A DNA stretch of 64,000 nucleotides, taken from Corynespora cassiicola. Taxonomy: Eukaryota > Ascomycota > Dothideomycetes > Pleosporales > Corynesporascaceae. The notes beneath the pieces are model-generated. The model had not been told where the DNA came from. It saw only the letters and a list, made by a program, of their open reading frames with translations, and did no database searches. The DNA lies in the NCBI GenBank assembly GCA_022059125.1, contig JAEUWY010000002.1:2046001-2110000 (forward strand), written 5' to 3'. Both the position numbers and the translations under genes were made by a program. Below are positions 46,820-59,204 of the stretch, piece after piece (the first letter of the stretch is position 1; every line of letters begins with the position of its first letter).

Positions 46820-48434
46820 ATGGCTAACAGTCGCGAAGTTGACCTTGAAAAAACATCTACGCTCCAGATTGAAGATTTTTCATCTTCTGAGAAAGATGCC
46901 AAGGCAGGAGTTCAGGGGGGCGATTATTCAGGCGCAGCTGAGAAGACGGATCCCAAAGAAATTGCACTCGTTAAAAAGTTGGACTATCGCATCATGCCAA
47001 CTTTGTTCGCCATGTACTTCTTGTATGATCTGTCGCATGATAGTTTCTCAAATTCTGGTTGCTAACTTAACCAGGAACAAACTTGATCAGAACGCTATCG
47101 CGAATGCGCGCCTCAACGATCTCGAAGATGATCTCGGCCTTGTGGGATCTCAATACAACACCTGTATCTCCATTCTCTACGTCGGGTATCTCTTTGCTCA
47201 GATCCCCTCCAACATGCTCATGTCCAGTCAAAAGGTCCGTCCGTCCGTCTACATGGGTTTTTGTATGATCGCATGGGCCGCCGTTGCTTCATTTACCGCC
47301 ATGGTCAAGAACTACGCTGGCCTTGTTGTGGTGCGCTTTTTTCTCGGAATAGTCGAAGCACCTTTCTACCCAGGCGCCTTGTACATTCTGAGTCTGTTTT
47401 ATACTAGGAAGGAGATTGCAACTCGAGTGTCGATTCTCTACGCGGGGAACATTTTCGCGGTGAGCTTTGCAGGGCTCATCGCCGCTGCAACATTCAGCAC
47501 ACTTGACGACAAGCATGGGATGCATGGCTGGCAATGGTTATTCATCATTGAGGGAGTTGTCACATTTGGAGTGGCCATCGTAGCCATCTTTTTGCTCCCA
47601 GATATGCCGCTCACCACTCGATGGTTGACAGAAGAGCAACGCCAGTTGGCTCATGACCGCATTCAAAGAGATACAGTCGGCTTGGAACAGAGCAAAGGAG
47701 CGAGGGCTGGGTTCATGCAAGCTGCTCGGGATCCTAGGTTGTATCTGATGATGTTTATGCAAAACATGCACCTGAGTGCTACGAGCTTCAACCAGGTAAG
47801 CATTCTGCTCAATATTGGCGTTGATAGAGTTGCTGATTCTGCTCCAGTTCTTCCCCACTGTCGTCGGTTCTCTAGGGTTCAGCACTATCATCACACTTGT
47901 CCTCACGGCTCCACCCTCCCTTGTCGCTGGTGCAGTCGGAATTGCGGTCGGTTACTCCTCTGGAAAATTCAATGAGCGAACCTGGCACATTACCATCATG
48001 ATGGGTATTGCTCTTACGGGTTTTGTTATATCGGCTGTTACCCTCAACACAGCAGCGCGATATGTGTCGTGCTTCATGTTTGCATCAGGTATGAGCTGGT
48101 CTCACACAAATAGAGCAAACTCCCATATTGACAAATTTCAGGTTCTTATTCGGTTAATTCGGTGATTCTTGGATGGGTCAGTGCAACCCTCGGCCAGACG
48201 ACAGAGAAGAAGGCCGTTTCTCTGTCAATGATCAACGTTGTCTCCATGGCCTCATTTATCTATACACCTTACTTATACCCAGAGAGCGATGGCCCGAAAT
48301 ATATAATCGCTATGAGTAGCAATGCCTGTTTTGCTTTTGCGACAATCGCAGCAGCTTGGGTATTGAGGGCATGGTTGATGTTGATAAACAAAAGGCTGCA
48401 GAGGGATAATGTTGGCGTGTTCTACGCTTATTAG
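46820..48434 (+). CDS. Dal5-like MFS transporter (second copy in window)
   Basis: Four exons (46820-47022, 47075-47795, 47848-48088, 48142-48434; introns 52-53 bp) give 1,458 nt, 485 residues. N-terminal cytoplasmic region, then DYRIMPTLFAMYFLNKLDQNAIANARL (segment 1 with the family's N(K/R)LDxxAIANA motif), LFAQIPSNMLMSS, VRFFLGIVEAPFYPGAL, HGMHGWQWLFIIEG, a central loop, and a second half with LGQTTEKKAVSLSM. It is in the anion:cation symporter (Dal5/vitamin/allantoate) family like the transporter at 2.9-4.4 kb, but clearly a different sequence. It sits divergent from the DapA-like gene, so it may import that enzyme's substrate. Inference. Confidence 0.92.
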
Positions 48435-48800
48435 ACATTTATTATTCCATTTCCATGGCTAAATCAGTGCCACAGCAATATGGGCTCAATAACGTTAGAA
48501 TACAGGTTGTATAGTAACTTGTTGACGATAGTGTGGTGATGACCATCCCAATGCGCCTCGTCGCATTGATATGGCCGTGCCTGACTTTCGGATCGCCTTG
48601 ATTCGGCCGGCCTCAAGTCCGCTACATGATAGTTGGGTTAGCTTCGTATTTGAAAATCGTGGAGATTGCGGGGAATCCCATCACAATCCCGGGGCGGCGT
48701 TTCCGACAGCGCCGTAGTTCCGATCATCAAGGGCGGACCTCCAACTCCTGAACACGCTGCATGGAAAACAGAACCCAATCCTTTCACTTCCGAATTCGCA
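48435..48800. other. Intergenic region
   Basis: A 366-bp gap between two same-strand genes; nothing beyond a promoter for the next gene expected. Confidence 0.4.
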
Positions 48801-50938
48801 ATGGCCACCAAAAGAAAGAAAGATGCACCGCCCTCATCATCCATCATTTCAGCGGCATCAAGAGACGGCAACTCGCCAACTAGTCCAGTCGCCACTGACA
48901 GCACCGCGGAAAATTATCCCCGAAAGCGCATAGCAATCGCCGTAAGTAATTACCAGCCCGCTGGATCATGGTGACAGGACGATTGAAAGCAGCTAGTGCA
49001 ATGTATGCAGGTTCCGGAAGACAAGATGCGATGCGGTGAAGCCTTCTTGTGGGTTCTGCACAGATTTGGGTATTGAATGCACGTATCGTAAACCCACAGC
49101 TGGAGATAGGTTTGTAGATCCCATTCATTTCTCAACCTTTCCTTCTGGTTTTCTTTTAATGCGTTGTGCTAAGGTGATTTGATGTCTCTAGAACGAAACT
49201 CACAGGTCCGCCGCCTGAGGCCTTGTCGAGCATTGAAGAGCGTCTCTCACAACTCGAGGCGCGCATGGATTGGACACATCAAATGGTGCAAAACTCGACA
49301 GTATTATCCCCAAATGCATCGAGTAATAGCGAAATTCCATTGCCACAAGAATTACCCTCCAGGAAGTCGAGTGTGAACCGGACCATCGAGTCGATCAACA
49401 ACACCAGCATGTCAATCCCTTCGGTTGGAACACCCATGTCGTATGATTTTGCCTATCGACAGACTGCTACTGAGGCAATGACCGCAAGGCCAAGCCTGCA
49501 TACATTTCGTGCGCCCCCTTACATACACATTGACAGCTGGGATTATACCGCCGAATTTTACGATGATGAGATAATGGCAGGCGAGCAGCTATACGAGCAA
49601 TTTGAAGAATTGCTTATGCAACCAATCGACTTGACAAAGCGAACTACGCGACGCTTGCAGCAGAGCTTCGTGGAGAATTTCCTACGCTGGACCCCAATAT
49701 TCGACCAACGCACATGCGTTAATGCCGTCGAACAAGCTGCCTCCGAAGGATTTGCTCGCCAAAACCCATCCACGTGTCTCACATTCATGTTCTTGGCACT
49801 AGGTGCCATTTCGGAAGACCGGAGTGAGACACCCGAGAACCAAACGCCAGGCCTGGACTACTTTGCTCGAGGCTGTCAAATACTTGAACGCCTATCTATG
49901 CGAACAGGCAGTCTAACCACTATCCAATGCCGAGTATTGCAGGCTTCATATTTCAAATTCGCAATTCGACCGATGCAAACATGGAACAGTATCACTCAGG
50001 CTGCACGAGATTGCATGCACATTCTTACCTCAAAATCGACACAACGGATGAACAATGGAGAGCAGGAACAATTCAATCGAGCTTTCTGGGCGTGCTCGAC
50101 CATATTGCATGAATTGGAGGCAACAATGAAGATGCATCCTATAGGGCTCCGACACTTCCATGAGCTTGTTCCACTACCTCAGTTCGAAGAAGAAGATTCT
50201 GGATTCTATTACTTTCTTGCACAAATAAGTCTACGGAAGTTTCTCACTCAATCGCTTGAGGTGGTTGGATATCATAGCGGAAGGGTTATTTATGCGCCTG
50301 TTGTTACGCGGGAGCTGCAGAACCAGGTTCGTGAATGGTATGATCACCTACCGTCAGTTGTCCGCTTCCCTCTGGACACAACACCTGTGTTCGACTCACG
50401 CAAATCATTTCTCCGCGGCCAATATTTTGCGTTGTTTATTGTTCTAGGTTGGCCTTCGGTACTGAAAATCATGGAGCACGGACAGGGAGAAGGGCTGGGC
50501 ATCGATGCCGAAACAATGGCCGTCACCAAAGACCAAGCAAAGACGTGTATCGAAGGCTGCCGCTTATTCTTGAGTATCGCAGATGAGCAATTGATGGGGA
50601 GAAAAATGGGGACCCACTTCACATTATATGGGTGAGTTGCATGTACCGACGCCCCAAAGTTGTGCAATCTGATCACGATGACTAGGGCATTCGCTATGCT
50701 TGCGACACTTATCATTACCTTCAGATGTCCTGCCCTTGCATTTGTCGAAGAAACCCAACAGGAGCATCACATAAGAAACGCCTACGAGATTTTGCGACCG
50801 TGGGAGCATCTCCCTCTGATACGGCGCGGGCTTGAGAGATTAAGAATCATGATGCATGAAGTCGGCCTCGAGGACATCGATACCTTCCCTGGCCAGCCCC
50901 CAGCGCACATGATCACGTCGCATTTAATGCCAGACTGA
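48801..50938 (+). CDS. Zn2Cys6 transcription factor (complete)
   Basis: Four exons (48801-48941, 48997-49109, 49192-50631, 50686-50938) sum to 1,947 nt, 648 residues. After a basic N-terminus (PRKRIAIA) the zinc cluster reads CNVCRFRKTRCDAVKPSC then GFCTDLGIECTYRKP; the exon 2 acceptor must be GCTAG, because a stop sits directly before the first Cys. A linker and a predicted coiled coil follow (LSSIEERLSQLEARMDW), then the fungal regulatory domain with FLRWTPIFDQRT, LTFMFLALGAIS and FNRAFWACSTILHELEATMKMHP. It is well placed to control its neighbours (aldolase, transporter, cyclase-like enzyme). Regulation of the cluster is inferred from position only. Confidence 0.9.
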
Positions 50939-51178
50939 AGCTACTATTGATAGTAATCGAGCAACCATTCAAAGAGTAGCTAAAAACGCTTTAGTTCCAA
51001 AGTTGTGGATGTCCAGGGCCTTATTCGGCAATACCGGAAACCGATACCCGAGCCCCGCGACGCTGGCTGGATCATGTGTTGCTCGACCAACAAAGTCACA
51101 AAACGGCAGAAATACCAGAATGTAGAAATATGAGGACATTTCCAAGCTTTTTACCTTTGTGGCCAACTTTTTAGTACG
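50939..51178. other. Short intergenic region
   Basis: 240 bp between two same-strand genes; nothing recognised. Confidence 0.4.
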
Positions 51179-52285
51179 ATGGCTTGCGAAAAATTGACTC
51201 GTTCCTACCCAAACTTCTCAGAACTTCCTCTCGATTCTTCGCACCCTCCACATACAGCCTGGGGACTATGGGGAGATGATGACGAGTTAGGCAGCCTAAA
51301 TCACCTGACGCCCGGTAGAACGATCGCCGCTGCCAAAGAGATAAAGGCTGGGGCAAGAGTGGGTCTTAACTGGGGATTAGAGCATATGGATTTCACGGCG
51401 GGTTTCAGGGACACTATTATGCATGAAATCTTCGAGATTGGAAAGTGTATGAACGTGAGGCTCAGTGAAAAACTTTACAGAAAGGAGTTGATTGTAAATA
51501 GGATGATCGGATCACTTTCAATACGCAGACCAGTTCTCAATGGGATGGACTGCGTCATTGGGGCTTCGACGATGGACGCTTTTACAACGGATATACCCAA
51601 AAGGAGATACTGGAAAATAAAACTGCCCGGTTGGGTATACAAGGTAAGATGGTAAAAGTTCCCCAAATATAGTATTGACCATATGAAGCGTGGGCAAAAC
51701 AAGGGATCGTGGGACGCGGTGTCCTAATAGATTTCGTCTCCTTTGCAGGGCGAAACGGCATTGTATACGATCCACTCGGATACTATGCAGTATCTCTAAA
51801 AATAGCAAAACAAATTGCAAAAGAGGCTGGCTTTGAATTTCAACCAGGCGACATTATTTTCCTGCGCACGGGTAATTGCCACAAAGCTGTTTGAGAGTAC
51901 CGTATCCCATTAACTTGTCTCATTAGGCTTCACGCATGCCTTTGAAAAAGCGCCCCTTTCTAAAAAACAGTCCGTCATGTCCAAATCTCCTTTTCAGTAT
52001 CCTGGCATGGAATCGACATTAGAAGTACTCGCTTTTCTATGGGACACCAAAATCGCGGCAGTAGCAGGCGACTGCCCCGGTTTCGAAGCTTGGCCGCCCT
52101 CGGAATATGAAATGCATCGTGTGTTATTGGCGGGTTTCGGTATGCCTATAGGGGAGCTATTTGATCTCGAAGGTCTTGCAGCAGAGTGCGAGAGGCTCGG
52201 AAGATGGACTTTTTTTGTGGCCAGTGAAGTTTTGAATGTCAAGGGAGGAGTGGCGAGCCCGCCTAATGCGATCGCTATCTTCTAG
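51179..52285 (+). CDS. Cyclase-family (kynurenine-formamidase-like) metal hydrolase
   Basis: Four exons (51179-51454, 51502-51643, 51689-51871, 51927-52285; introns 45-55 bp) give 960 nt, 319 residues. Resembles the fungal 'putative cyclase' family (KynB-like fold): GLWGDDDELGSLNHLTP at residues 27-43, NTQTSSQWDGLRHWGF near residue 100, YDPLGYYAVSL, then FQPGDIIFLRTG, and a terminal NVKGGVASPPNAIAIF. In the family, His and Asp residues bind a metal and open amide or lactone rings. Paired with an amidase nearby and an aldolase, it suggests breakdown of a ring amide or aromatic compound, which is inference. Motif order is good; substrate unknown. Confidence 0.85.
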
Positions 52286-52997
52286 GCTAACATATAGCTC
52301 TGTATATCAAATCCACTGCAGGATTCGGGATATGCTCCCCGATCATGCGATATTGTGCGGATGTTGTTTCCGTCTCTGCCAAATTCAAAGCAACGAGTTG
52401 CCCAGATCACAGGAGGCAATGTACATTCAGTCCTTTGATCAGAGCGGTTCTCATCCCTCGAACACTCCCATACATCAGATTGGAAGAATTCCCTTATTTC
52501 TCTTGATCTCGGCTCGTCATGCTAATGTAGGGTGTTCGCTAGGGTCATGGCCTCGAGGTGAATGTCGGCATAAGGCGTTCAGATCACATATGAATCGGAG
52601 GCCTCCTGTGTATGATTCGCATGGAACAAAAACACCAGAAAAAGGTCATAAGTTTGTTTATATCACCTGAATAATGCACGCATTCGCATTGGCGTAACCC
52701 ATGCAATTATCGGGATCCCATTCGTATCGCGGCATCTACCGACCCTGTACACCAAGCCTCAAGCGTAACTAGTCGTCGGCGCTCCAATTAAACGAGGCAT
52801 GAGCATTGGTGCCAGGATATCGTACCCCGCAACATCAACCTCTAACAGGAGCAGTATATACTTATCGGACATGGCGCTGCTGCATTTAAACATCTGATGA
52901 AGTTAGACGAGTAATTTTATCTCCTGATATATACATTATTGAAGAGTTTCGCACCGACTTCATCGGAAATTTACTTCTCATCCCGACCCACGCCACT
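52286..52997. other. Gene-free intergenic region
   Basis: A 712-bp gap. A 145-codon frame overlaps it but shows no family pattern and a biased composition. Treated as noncoding. Confidence 0.45.
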
Positions 52998-54740
52998 ATG
53001 GCGCTTCAATCGCTGCTCCCGGATCTCCCAGCGAACTACTGGACCGTTGCAATTACAGCCATCTTTCTATATGCAACCACAAAAGGAGTCTATAGGCTGT
53101 ACTTCCACCCTCTAGCCGGTTTTCCAGGTCCAAAGCTCGCGGCTCTGACATACTGGTACGAATTGTACTTCGATATCATCATATCGGGACAATACACCAC
53201 GCATCTCCGCAAGCAGCACGCCCGACATGGCCCCATCGTCCGCATCTCCCCGGACGAAGTTCACATCGCGGATCCCGACTTCTACAACACTGTTTTCGCG
53301 CCGTCCCCAAACCCGAAGACAGGCGTCGCGCCGAAGCGCCACAAATGGAACAGATACGTGAACATGTTCGGGCACGGGAATCTGAGCAGTTTCGGAACGC
53401 CGGATCACGACTTGCACAAGATGCGCAGAGGCGCAATGGAGAAATTTTTCAGCGTCGCGATGATTAAGAAATATAGCGGAGAGCTTATCGGGAAGAAATT
53501 GGAGCGTATTTGTGAGAGACTGAGGGAAGAGGGGCCCGCGGGGGTGGCGTTCAAGTGTGTGGCGACTTGCTACACTACAGATGTTATCAGCGGTATGTTT
53601 CATGCGATAGCCCTGACTACCAAAGCAAAATTCACTCTGTTGCATAGAAATGAAAAATCTAATTGTTGCTAGATTATGGAATGGGTCGTTCATTCGACTA
53701 CATAAACCACCCTACCTGGTTTCCAGAGTGGTCCGAGGTGTTCGCCATCATCGGCAAAATGGGCCTCTTGCTCAAGCCCTGGCCTTGGCTCTTCAATGTT
53801 ATGGACAACATTCCGCTTTCTGTAGCAAAGGTACTGAGCCCGGGACTAGCAGCCACCGTTGAATCGAATCGCGAGTCTGCCGAGCTGGTCGAGGACGTGC
53901 GATCAGGCCGCAATTTGGAAGCAAGAAAGCAGCGACCCTATCCTAGTGTTTTCGAAGAGATGCTAGCAAGTGATATGCCTCCAGAGGAGAAGAGGTCGGA
54001 CAGAATGAGAGGAGAAATGCAGACGTTGATTGGAGCAGGTACAGAGACTACGGCGACGATTTTGTCGATAGCGATTGCGCGTGTCTGTTTTAATCCTGAG
54101 ATTGAAGCTAAACTGCGTGAGGAACTTAAGGCTGCGATTCCGGACCCAAAGGTCCTCCCTCCTCTTTCAGTCACGGAGAAGCTGCCATACCTAGGCGCAG
54201 TCATTCGCGAGTCTCTTCGACTGGGCTATGGTGTGTACGGCCGTTTAGATCGAATTGCCGATGAGCCGATACAGTACGGGAAATGGGTCATTCCGGCTGG
54301 TTATCCGATTGCTATGTGCGCTGGATTCATGCATACAGATGAGAAGCTCTGGCCGGAGCCCGAGAAGTTTGACCCTGAACGATGGACTGATCCCCAGGAG
54401 AGCGCAAGACTATATCGATACCTAGTGAGCTTTAGCAAAGGGAGCAGGATGTGCATAGGGATGAAGTTAGTAATTTAACTCAGCTAATTCATGACTAATT
54501 TAGGCTGACAAAGTGTAGCTTGGCTTATGCAGAGCTCTATATGGGACTGGCTGCGATTTTCCGCAGGTTCAACATAGAAATCGATGAAGACTGGTCCGAG
54601 GAAGACTTGCGTGGTAAGCTCCAAAATCCCACCTTTGTGTGAAAGTGCTAATATCAAAAGTAACAAATGATTGGTTTGTGCCAGGTTTTAGGAAGAACCA
54701 TACGAATTTGAAAGCTCGCTTCACCCCTATCGAAAATTAG
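52998..54740 (+). CDS. Cytochrome P450 monooxygenase (trichodiene-oxygenase-like style)
   Basis: Four exons (52998-53592, 53673-54465, 54519-54613, 54661-54740) give 1,563 nt, 520 residues. N-terminal anchor (NYWTVAITAIFLYATTK) followed by YRLYFHPLAGFPGPK; I-helix AGTETT near residue 319; ExxR in VIRESLRLGYG near 376; PERW; heme loop SFSKGSRMCIGMN with Cys near 458. The last exon (VTNDWFVPGFRKNH) keeps the C-terminal pattern of the Tri4-like group (CYP58-related). ER-anchored. It is the second P450 in this accessory arm; they are not close in sequence style. Confidence 0.9.
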
Positions 54741-54854
54741 GCGCAGGTGGCCTTATCTCAAGGTTTCCCATATAGTTTCGCAAAATAGGATGAACTACAA
54801 GAGATTATATATATTTTTTTATTGCATACCAAACTACGGGATGATAGAATTTCT

Positions 54855-56876
54855 TTATATGGGCACCCAAAGCAGTTTCGCGGTCATAAACGTCAGCTCG
54901 GCCTTCGCAACCACGAGCACCATGATTGGCTTCGGGGGTAAAGGCTTCAAATCCCACCCCAAACATTCCCGATCCATCTTCTTGTATTCAATAAGAGCAT
55001 CCCAGTTCGTTCCCTGTGCACCTCCACTCCAAGACTGTGCACCATCAAGGTAAACTTCGATCATCGCATTCTGCGGAACATCGCCACTCAAGGTTCCCTT
55101 CAAACTGAGGCGTACCTTTTCGTCATCCCCTTTGGAAGCATCTACTGTGGCGATCATCTCAATACCCTTCGCTCTAGATACTCCAATACGCCGAACAAGC
55201 TTATCCGTCACCAGCCCGGGGGTCAGCGGAGGTGCCACTCTCCTCGCAGTCTTATTTTCAAACGCAAACGCAAAGCTCAGAAGCTTATCATCGTGACCTG
55301 ATTTACCTGCGAAAGTCAAATTCACGGGCATTTTCCTGTCCTGCATGATCCCCATAGGGACGCTGACTGTAGGCACCCCCAAGTGACGTATCGCACGGTT
55401 TCCATTAGAGTACTTTATCCCATTTTGGAGACTGTGCGTCGTGCTCTGAAGGTTAAATTCCAGATCGGAATATCCGATATCCCCATTTGCTGGAAAGGCT
55501 AAGCAATCGAGGCCAAGAGCGTCCATCCAATCCTCCAGGTCGCGTTTTCGCTGGGCTTCGAGGGCCTGAAGCGCCTGTGCTAACCCCGAGATCTCGAAGA
55601 TAGACTTTTCTTTGACTTCGGACGCAAGTGATGGAAGTGAAGAGTACGCAATCCAGTTGCGAAGCTCGATGAAGGTGTCCGGGATATAATCCTCCGGCTT
55701 TGGGAAGAGCAGATTTGCGTCCACGTCTGCCAGGCTGCGCTTCTCAGGATCATTGTTGTGAACCAAAAAGTCGTTCCATGCTTTGGCGATCAACGTGCTA
55801 CGCTCGATATGGTTCCAGTCCGATGGTGCGCCGGTCACGTTGTTGGCCTCGCCTGAAACAGAGTCGTTCTCATAGTTGGTGACAAGCGGAAAATCAGTAT
55901 ACACGACCTCTGCACCCAGCGACGCAAGATCGGCAGCGGCCCGATTCCACAATTCGATCACCTCGGGACTGACGAAAACCGGCTTCGCATGCGGGTCGGA
56001 ATCCTTTTGACCGACGTAGAGTTTCGGTACCCCGATGCGCCTCCCCCGCAATGCCTCAGGTTGTGCGAGAGACGCGTAGTCGACCGGGGGCCGAGTGGGT
56101 ATCCGGACATGACTCTGCTCGCGCCAGAAATCGCCTTTGATTTGTTGATCCGGTCCTGCAATCACTGCCAGAACGGCGAGGAGATCGGCAACGGACCGGG
56201 CGTATGGAACTGGTACATCGCAGGTTACATACAGGGGCCACAATCCGCGACACGAAAGAACGCCTCTCGAGGGCGTGTAGGCTACCAATGCATTATTACT
56301 CGCGGGACTTCGCCCGCTGCTGACGGTCTCACTCCCCATCGCAAATACCGCCATGCTACTTGTCGTAGAAGTCGCAGCGCCGTTTGATGACCCGGAAGAG
56401 AAGGCTGCCGTCAGGTACGATGGATGGTAGGGACTTTCTGCTCGGCCGTAGAGGCCGCGCTGCATGCCCCCGGCAGCCATGGGCGGCATATTGGTTTTGC
56501 CGAGCAATATGGCACCCGCCTCTCGTAGTTGTGCAGCAATGTGTGAGTCTTCATTCGACATCAAACCGGCGAGGGCAGGGGAGCCATTTGTCACACTTAA
56601 CCCAGAATACTTGAAGCTGTCTTTCAACGTATACGGAATTCCCTCGAGGGCACGGGGCGGGATCCCAGCCAACCGTCTCTTGTCCGATGCAACAGCGTCA
56701 TCTATTGCACTGGGATTGAATACGGTGAAAGCATTGAGGCCACCGCGAATGTCGTATGTCGCGATCCGAAGCAGATAAGATGTTACCAGCTCCACGCTTG
56801 TAATCGCGCCGGTGTCAAGGGCTTTCTTATGCTCAGCAATACTTGCCCCAACCACGTCAAATCTTGAATGATCCAT
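54855..56876 (-). CDS. Amidase-signature enzyme
   Basis: A single exon of 673 residues, convergent with the P450 at its left. Residues about 75-250 carry the amidase signature: LKDSFKY (catalytic Lys), FSSGSSNGAATSTTSS (cis-Ser region, family GGSSGGS) and GSETVSSGRSPAS (nucleophile Ser, family GTDTGGSIRxPA). So the Lys-Ser-Ser triad seems intact although several motif positions differ. Length exceeds the usual 500-600 residues because of a C-terminal extension of roughly 100 residues (SKGDDEKVRLSLKGTLSGDV...), predicted beta-rich. Fungal members hydrolyse acetamide- or aryl-amide-type substrates. Location is probably cytosolic. Confidence 0.9.
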   Translation of the reverse strand: MDHSRFDVVGASIAEHKKALDTGAITSVELVTSYLLRIATYDIRGGLNAFTVFNPSAIDDAVASDKRRLAGIPPRALEGIPYTLKDSFKYSGLSVTNGSPALAGLMSNEDSHIAAQLREAGAILLGKTNMPPMAAGGMQRGLYGRAESPYHPSYLTAAFSSGSSNGAATSTTSSMAVFAMGSETVSSGRSPASNNALVAYTPSRGVLSCRGLWPLYVTCDVPVPYARSVADLLAVLAVIAGPDQQIKGDFWREQSHVRIPTRPPVDYASLAQPEALRGRRIGVPKLYVGQKDSDPHAKPVFVSPEVIELWNRAAADLASLGAEVVYTDFPLVTNYENDSVSGEANNVTGAPSDWNHIERSTLIAKAWNDFLVHNNDPEKRSLADVDANLLFPKPEDYIPDTFIELRNWIAYSSLPSLASEVKEKSIFEISGLAQALQALEAQRKRDLEDWMDALGLDCLAFPANGDIGYSDLEFNLQSTTHSLQNGIKYSNGNRAIRHLGVPTVSVPMGIMQDRKMPVNLTFAGKSGHDDKLLSFAFAFENKTARRVAPPLTPGLVTDKLVRRIGVSRAKGIEMIATVDASKGDDEKVRLSLKGTLSGDVPQNAMIEVYLDGAQSWSGGAQGTNWDALIEYKKMDRECLGWDLKPLPPKPIMVLVVAKAELTFMTAKLLWVPI

Positions 56877-57625
56877 CCTTGGTTCTGTATATACCTATTG
56901 TAGGTTAATTACGGGTGACAAGTCAATCAAAGTATTTGGTTACCATTCCGGGTTTCGCAAAGGCCTATCTGATGCCTGAAAAACTGGGGTGCTGTTATTT
57001 ACAGACAACTGATTTGAGATGCGCGACTTTGCTTTAAAATATTTATTCACAGCAGTCTCGCCGATGATGCACTCTCCGATACTCCGACCCGTTGAGTGTC
57101 GGGGTACTGTCACGGTGGACGCTTTCGGTTGTAAGTTTTCCGTCGGAAAAGTGCGGGGGAGCTGATCTAAGCAAAAGGTTGATGTAGGCTGTTAGATGAG
57201 TATTGGGAAGAGCAAGAGATAATATAGAATCGATAGTGAACCTTGGCCACCTGCAGAGTGGAGGGGTTGGTGTGCCCTCCAGAGATGGGGGTTGTCGCAA
57301 GGACCTGCTTAATTAGGCGTAGCGTGCTATGATGCGACGATAAACGACTGCTGTCATGGAAGGGTATGTGGGGTTCTTAGATGTAGGAGAACATCAGTGT
57401 CTGTTTCTTTTCGGTAGATATTATTAGATGCTACTATTCCCAATTCGTATATGGGACTTATCCAAGCATTAATGCGCAAAGAAGTAAATATATGAGTGTC
57501 GTTGGTAAGAGATCTCATGAAAATGGAGATAATTGATTTCAAAACGTGCTGAGGATTCATGTAAAAATATATACTGTGAAGGTAATTGGGGAGGCATCAT
57601 CATTTTATCGTAGTCTTGGACCCAT
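56877..57625. other. Gene-free intergenic region
   Basis: A 750-bp gap between two minus-strand genes. Open frames are short and have no recognisable motif. The upstream side is the amidase promoter. Confidence 0.45.
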
Positions 57626-59204
57626 TCAACTTGGCAGCGGCTGCATATTGGACTCAGTCGCATTTACCACTGCCTGTGCCATGAGCATTCGCGATGCTTC
57701 CATATCGAAGACAAAGTAAGCAGCTTGAAAAAATGGCGCTCCAATACTGGCCAAATCAGCTGGAGATGTATCCATGGCGAGAAAACAATCACCGGCGCCG
57801 GCATTTTGTCGAGTGGAAATACGAGATGGTCTCGCGGTGTCGCGAGCTTGCCTGCGATAATGGGTTCTTTTCCGCGATCGGTAGCTGTGTCTGGACCTAA
57901 TAACACCCCTACTCTTGCTACGAGAGGCCGCATTCGTCGCTCCCTGGGTGAAATTTTCGGCCGGTCCACCAGGTAAACCGACTGATGAAGCGGGAATCAA
58001 CATCATCTCCATCGGTACACTAATTTTCGCTTGACCACCATTGAATGCAAAATCTATAGTCTCTCCTTGAGCACCAGTGCTACAAGGTATCGAACCAAAA
58101 CCGTTTTGAGCATCGTAGGTGATACCAAGCTCATTAGCAAGGCTGCGCGCCGAAGCCTCGGGAATGCTGATAAGCGGGTTGCCAGTGTCTAACAAAACAG
58201 GAGGGAGTCCGTCTTGAGGTGTAAGATCTATCGTTTCGGGGCTAGTACTAGCGTTTTCATTGCTGGATAATTTAATGGAACTGAAATCCGTAACGAAACC
58301 ACTTATTTCGCCAGAATCATCCGGCATGATCGGGGCCTCTTGGAGTTGTCCGGTAAATTTTGCCATGTCAACACCTCCGAATGTCACAGAACCATTTCCA
58401 TTCCCTTTGTTCTGGTTAGTACTGGTGAAGTAGGGAAGCATGAGAGTGGGACTTACGGAAATCATTCATATAAACTCCATATAGATTTGCGTTGATCATC
58501 CCGGATTTTCTCATCTGCGCCGGAAGATTGTCATATATCGTACCATCCTTTAAAGCATTGGCTTCGCCAGATATTGGACCTACACCGAGAACCGGGAATA
58601 GTTGGCCAGCAGGAGTGATGTCTCCTTGCTGCATCAATCCAAATTGAACTTGCGGTACGCTTTGATTCCCGACCTTCAGTGTCTCCTGGACAAATGCTCC
58701 CTGGAAGGCTTGGCCATTCGCGAAACTAGTATTGAGTTGTGTTTGCGTAATTATAGCGGAACTGGACTGATCTATGCTGAAAGAACCACTTGTAAAATAA
58801 GAATTTTGGCCGCACATGCCGCGGTCGGACTGACAAAGGGAACCCTCGGTCTCGGGGGTGATAAAGTCGCTGCTGCCAGTATCGAAGATAGCTCGGGATA
58901 TCTGGGGTGGCGTGCCTGCACCAACTTCCATAATAGGTTGAAAGAATCCATCCGGTTGGCTCTGGAAGATGTTCATCGGTACTTGGAATATATTTCGTTG
59001 CTGCTGCTGCTGCTGCGCGAGTACATCGTGACCGTGGCTGCCCAGCAGTACGGAGATGATGTAGTATTCAAACGAATCTGATATCATAACGATAATTAAT
59101 AAAAAAATTATAAGATTCCGAAAAAAGACATGTAGTTTGAAGGGAGAAGGAACGAATCGAATGAGGGTTGGTGAAGGTTGGTACGTACGTCTGGGGATGA
59201 ACAT
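57626..59204 (-). CDS. Pepsin-like aspartic protease (A1 family), one segment suspect
   Basis: Two exons, 59204-58457 and 58404-57626, sum to 1,527 nt, 508 residues. A hydrophobic segment (LIIFLLIIVM) near residue 30-40 may be a signal anchor. First catalytic motif IFDTGSSDFI near residue 107; flap-like region; exon 2 begins after a branch TACTAAC and the second AG (AAAG), making NGNGSVTFGGVD; second catalytic motif LLDTGNPLISIP. The C-side (APFFQAAYFVFD) is conserved. A segment of roughly 40 residues before it (57790-57970) is Arg/Ser-rich and not protease-like, while another frame there looks more natural, so an error, paired frameshift or unusual splice is possible. A Gln run (CAG repeat, about 59000-59020) lies near residue 64. 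Confidence 0.7.

Noticed and set aside
52236..52670. 145-codon plus frame overlapping the cyclase-like gene's end
   Set aside because: Overlaps the C-terminal exon of that gene in another frame and has no recognisable domain.
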